Shown here in pieces: positions 6,994 through 7,500 of a stretch of 7,500 bases of DNA; positions within the stretch are counted from its first letter, which is position 1, and each line of letters starts with the position of its first letter. The notes under the pieces are model-generated. The model searched no databases. It saw only the letters and a list, made by a program, of their open reading frames with translations, and was not told the origin of the DNA. The stretch is taken from positions 1 to 7,500 of the forward strand of contig CALBTQ010000040.1 in NCBI GenBank assembly GCA_937967875.1, in the 5' to 3' direction. This stretch comes from an uncultured Pseudomonadota bacterium. Lineage in GTDB: Bacteria > Lernaellota > Lernaellaia > Lernaellales > Lernaellaceae. The position numbers were made by a program, and so were the translations under genes.

Positions 6994-7009
6994 CGGGGTA
7001 TTCATATTC

Positions 7010-7015
7010 AGGAGG
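7010..7015 (+). promoter_or_regulatory. Consensus ribosome-binding site deciding the start at 7022
   Basis: AGGAGG directly abuts an ATG at 7016 but is six bases from the in-frame ATG at 7022. Normal spacing favours 7022 as the true start. The protein then begins MRRLAIAI, a typical signal peptide. Confidence 0.75.
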
Positions 7016-7021
7016 ATGGAG

Positions 7022-7455
7022 ATGCGCAGACTGGCGATCGCGATTATCGTGCTGTTGTTGCTGGCGATGCCGGTCCTGGCGGCCGAAAGCCAGGAAGACG
7101 AGCCCAGCCCCTTCGAGAAACGCTTCGGCGACATCGAGGAGATCGGCATCGACGTGGGCGTGTACCTGTCGGCGGGCAAGGCGCTGCGGGCCTATGATTT
7201 CGGCCGTTTGAACAGCAAACTGGCGGCGGGCGGGACCGATCCGTTCAACGAGCGGATCGACGATTGGAACTTCGAGCTGGCTTTCGTGTCGACCCGCGAT
7301 TTCTTCTTCGCCTTCGCCGGCGGCTTCTGGGAGCAGGAAACCGGCGGCGCCGCGGTGGACGCTTCGCTGGAGGGATACGAGATTCTGGCGCGATGGGGCA
7401 CGGCGATCGTCGACAATCGCCTGGTGCAGATTTTCCCCGTGATGGGCATCGGCTA
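7022..7455 (+). CDS. Exported, possibly outer-membrane beta-barrel protein, 5' part only
   Basis: The first 144 codons of a gene cut by the contig end. Residues 1-20 form a clear signal peptide: MRRL, a hydrophobic core, then MPVLA, with probable cleavage before AES. A short acidic linker follows (ESQEDE and onward). After it come alternating stretches rich in glycine and aromatic residues, for example DVGVYLSAG, NFELAFVS, FFFAFAGGFW, YEILARWG and IFPVMGIG. These read as amphipathic beta strands, as in small outer-membrane barrels. The family cannot be named from this fragment. The apparent TAA at 7454-7456 is half adapter, so the real protein is longer. The ATG at 7016 is an alternative start but sits too close to the AGGAGG site. 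Confidence 0.72.
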
Positions 7456-7500
7456 AGATCGGAAGAGCACACGTCTGAACTCCAGTCACCGAATACGATC
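7456..7500 (+). other. Illumina P7/read-2 adapter with index, not genomic
   Basis: Bases 7456-7489 match the standard TruSeq read-2 adapter, starting AGATCGGAAGAGC. They are followed by an eight-base sample index, CGAATACG (7490-7497), and the first bases of the constant P7 tail. Genomic sequence ends at about 7455. Minus-strand translation here gives MTGVQTCALPI, another familiar adapter-derived peptide, so any gene call starting there is false. Confidence 0.98.

Larger units (their letters stand above)
6692..7009 (+). other. Non-coding stretch between the small gene and the exported-protein gene
   Basis: I see no convincing gene here. It holds the terminator of the small basic gene, an AT-rich patch, a possible promoter with a structured leader or small RNA ending in a terminator-like hairpin (about 6833-6952), and a second promoter candidate directly before the next gene. 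The sequence AACGGCGGAA occurs twice, at 6745 and about 6785. The second copy lacks the matching arm that makes the first a terminator. Confidence 0.6.

Noticed and set aside
6932..7489. Minus-strand frame of 185 codons beginning MTGVQTCALPI
   Set aside because: Its start is translated adapter sequence, and the rest is antisense to the exported-protein gene and its leader.
1..7500. CRISPR arrays, tRNA or rRNA genes, insertion sequences, phage or defence genes
   Set aside because: I looked for regularly spaced repeats, tRNA-like cloverleaf segments, terminal inverted repeats and transposase or nuclease motifs and saw none.

Overview
The window is a whole assembled contig from a G+C-rich bacterium, not a slice of a longer sequence. 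Both ends are untrimmed Illumina library adapter (1-45 and 7456-7500), so only about 46-7455 is biological. The organism is probably Gram-negative: three products carry N-terminal membrane anchors or signal peptides suited to a periplasm, and the last gene looks like the start of an outer-membrane protein. Promoter-like boxes are sigma70-type and the ribosome-binding sites are GGAGG-type. No taxonomic marker is present. A deltaproteobacteria-like or other environmental, metagenome-derived lineage is only a guess.

Minus strand, 6175 down to 46: a tightly packed three-gene operon, transcribed leftward from a promoter near 6205-6233. In order of transcription it encodes (1) a membrane-anchored, periplasm-facing beta-propeller with Reg_prop-type repeats (TTG start); (2) a secreted VIT + von Willebrand A (vWA) protein of the inter-alpha-trypsin-inhibitor heavy-chain type with extra C-terminal beta domains (GTG start, 11 bases after gene 1's stop); (3) a membrane-anchored TPR-like helical protein whose start overlaps gene 2's stop by 8 bases. 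Gene 3 runs off the contig. All three products are envelope proteins built from protein-binding or scaffold folds, and none has a recognisable enzyme domain. The simplest reading is one envelope-associated binding or sensing complex. Its function is unknown.

Plus strand, 6283-6775: a divergently transcribed single-gene unit encoding a small, very basic protein of unknown function. It has its own good promoter and a clear intrinsic terminator.

Plus strand, 6776-7455: a non-coding stretch with a possible structured leader or small RNA, then the 5' part of a gene for an exported, possibly outer-membrane beta-barrel protein, cut off by the contig end. Its apparent stop codon is made at the adapter junction.
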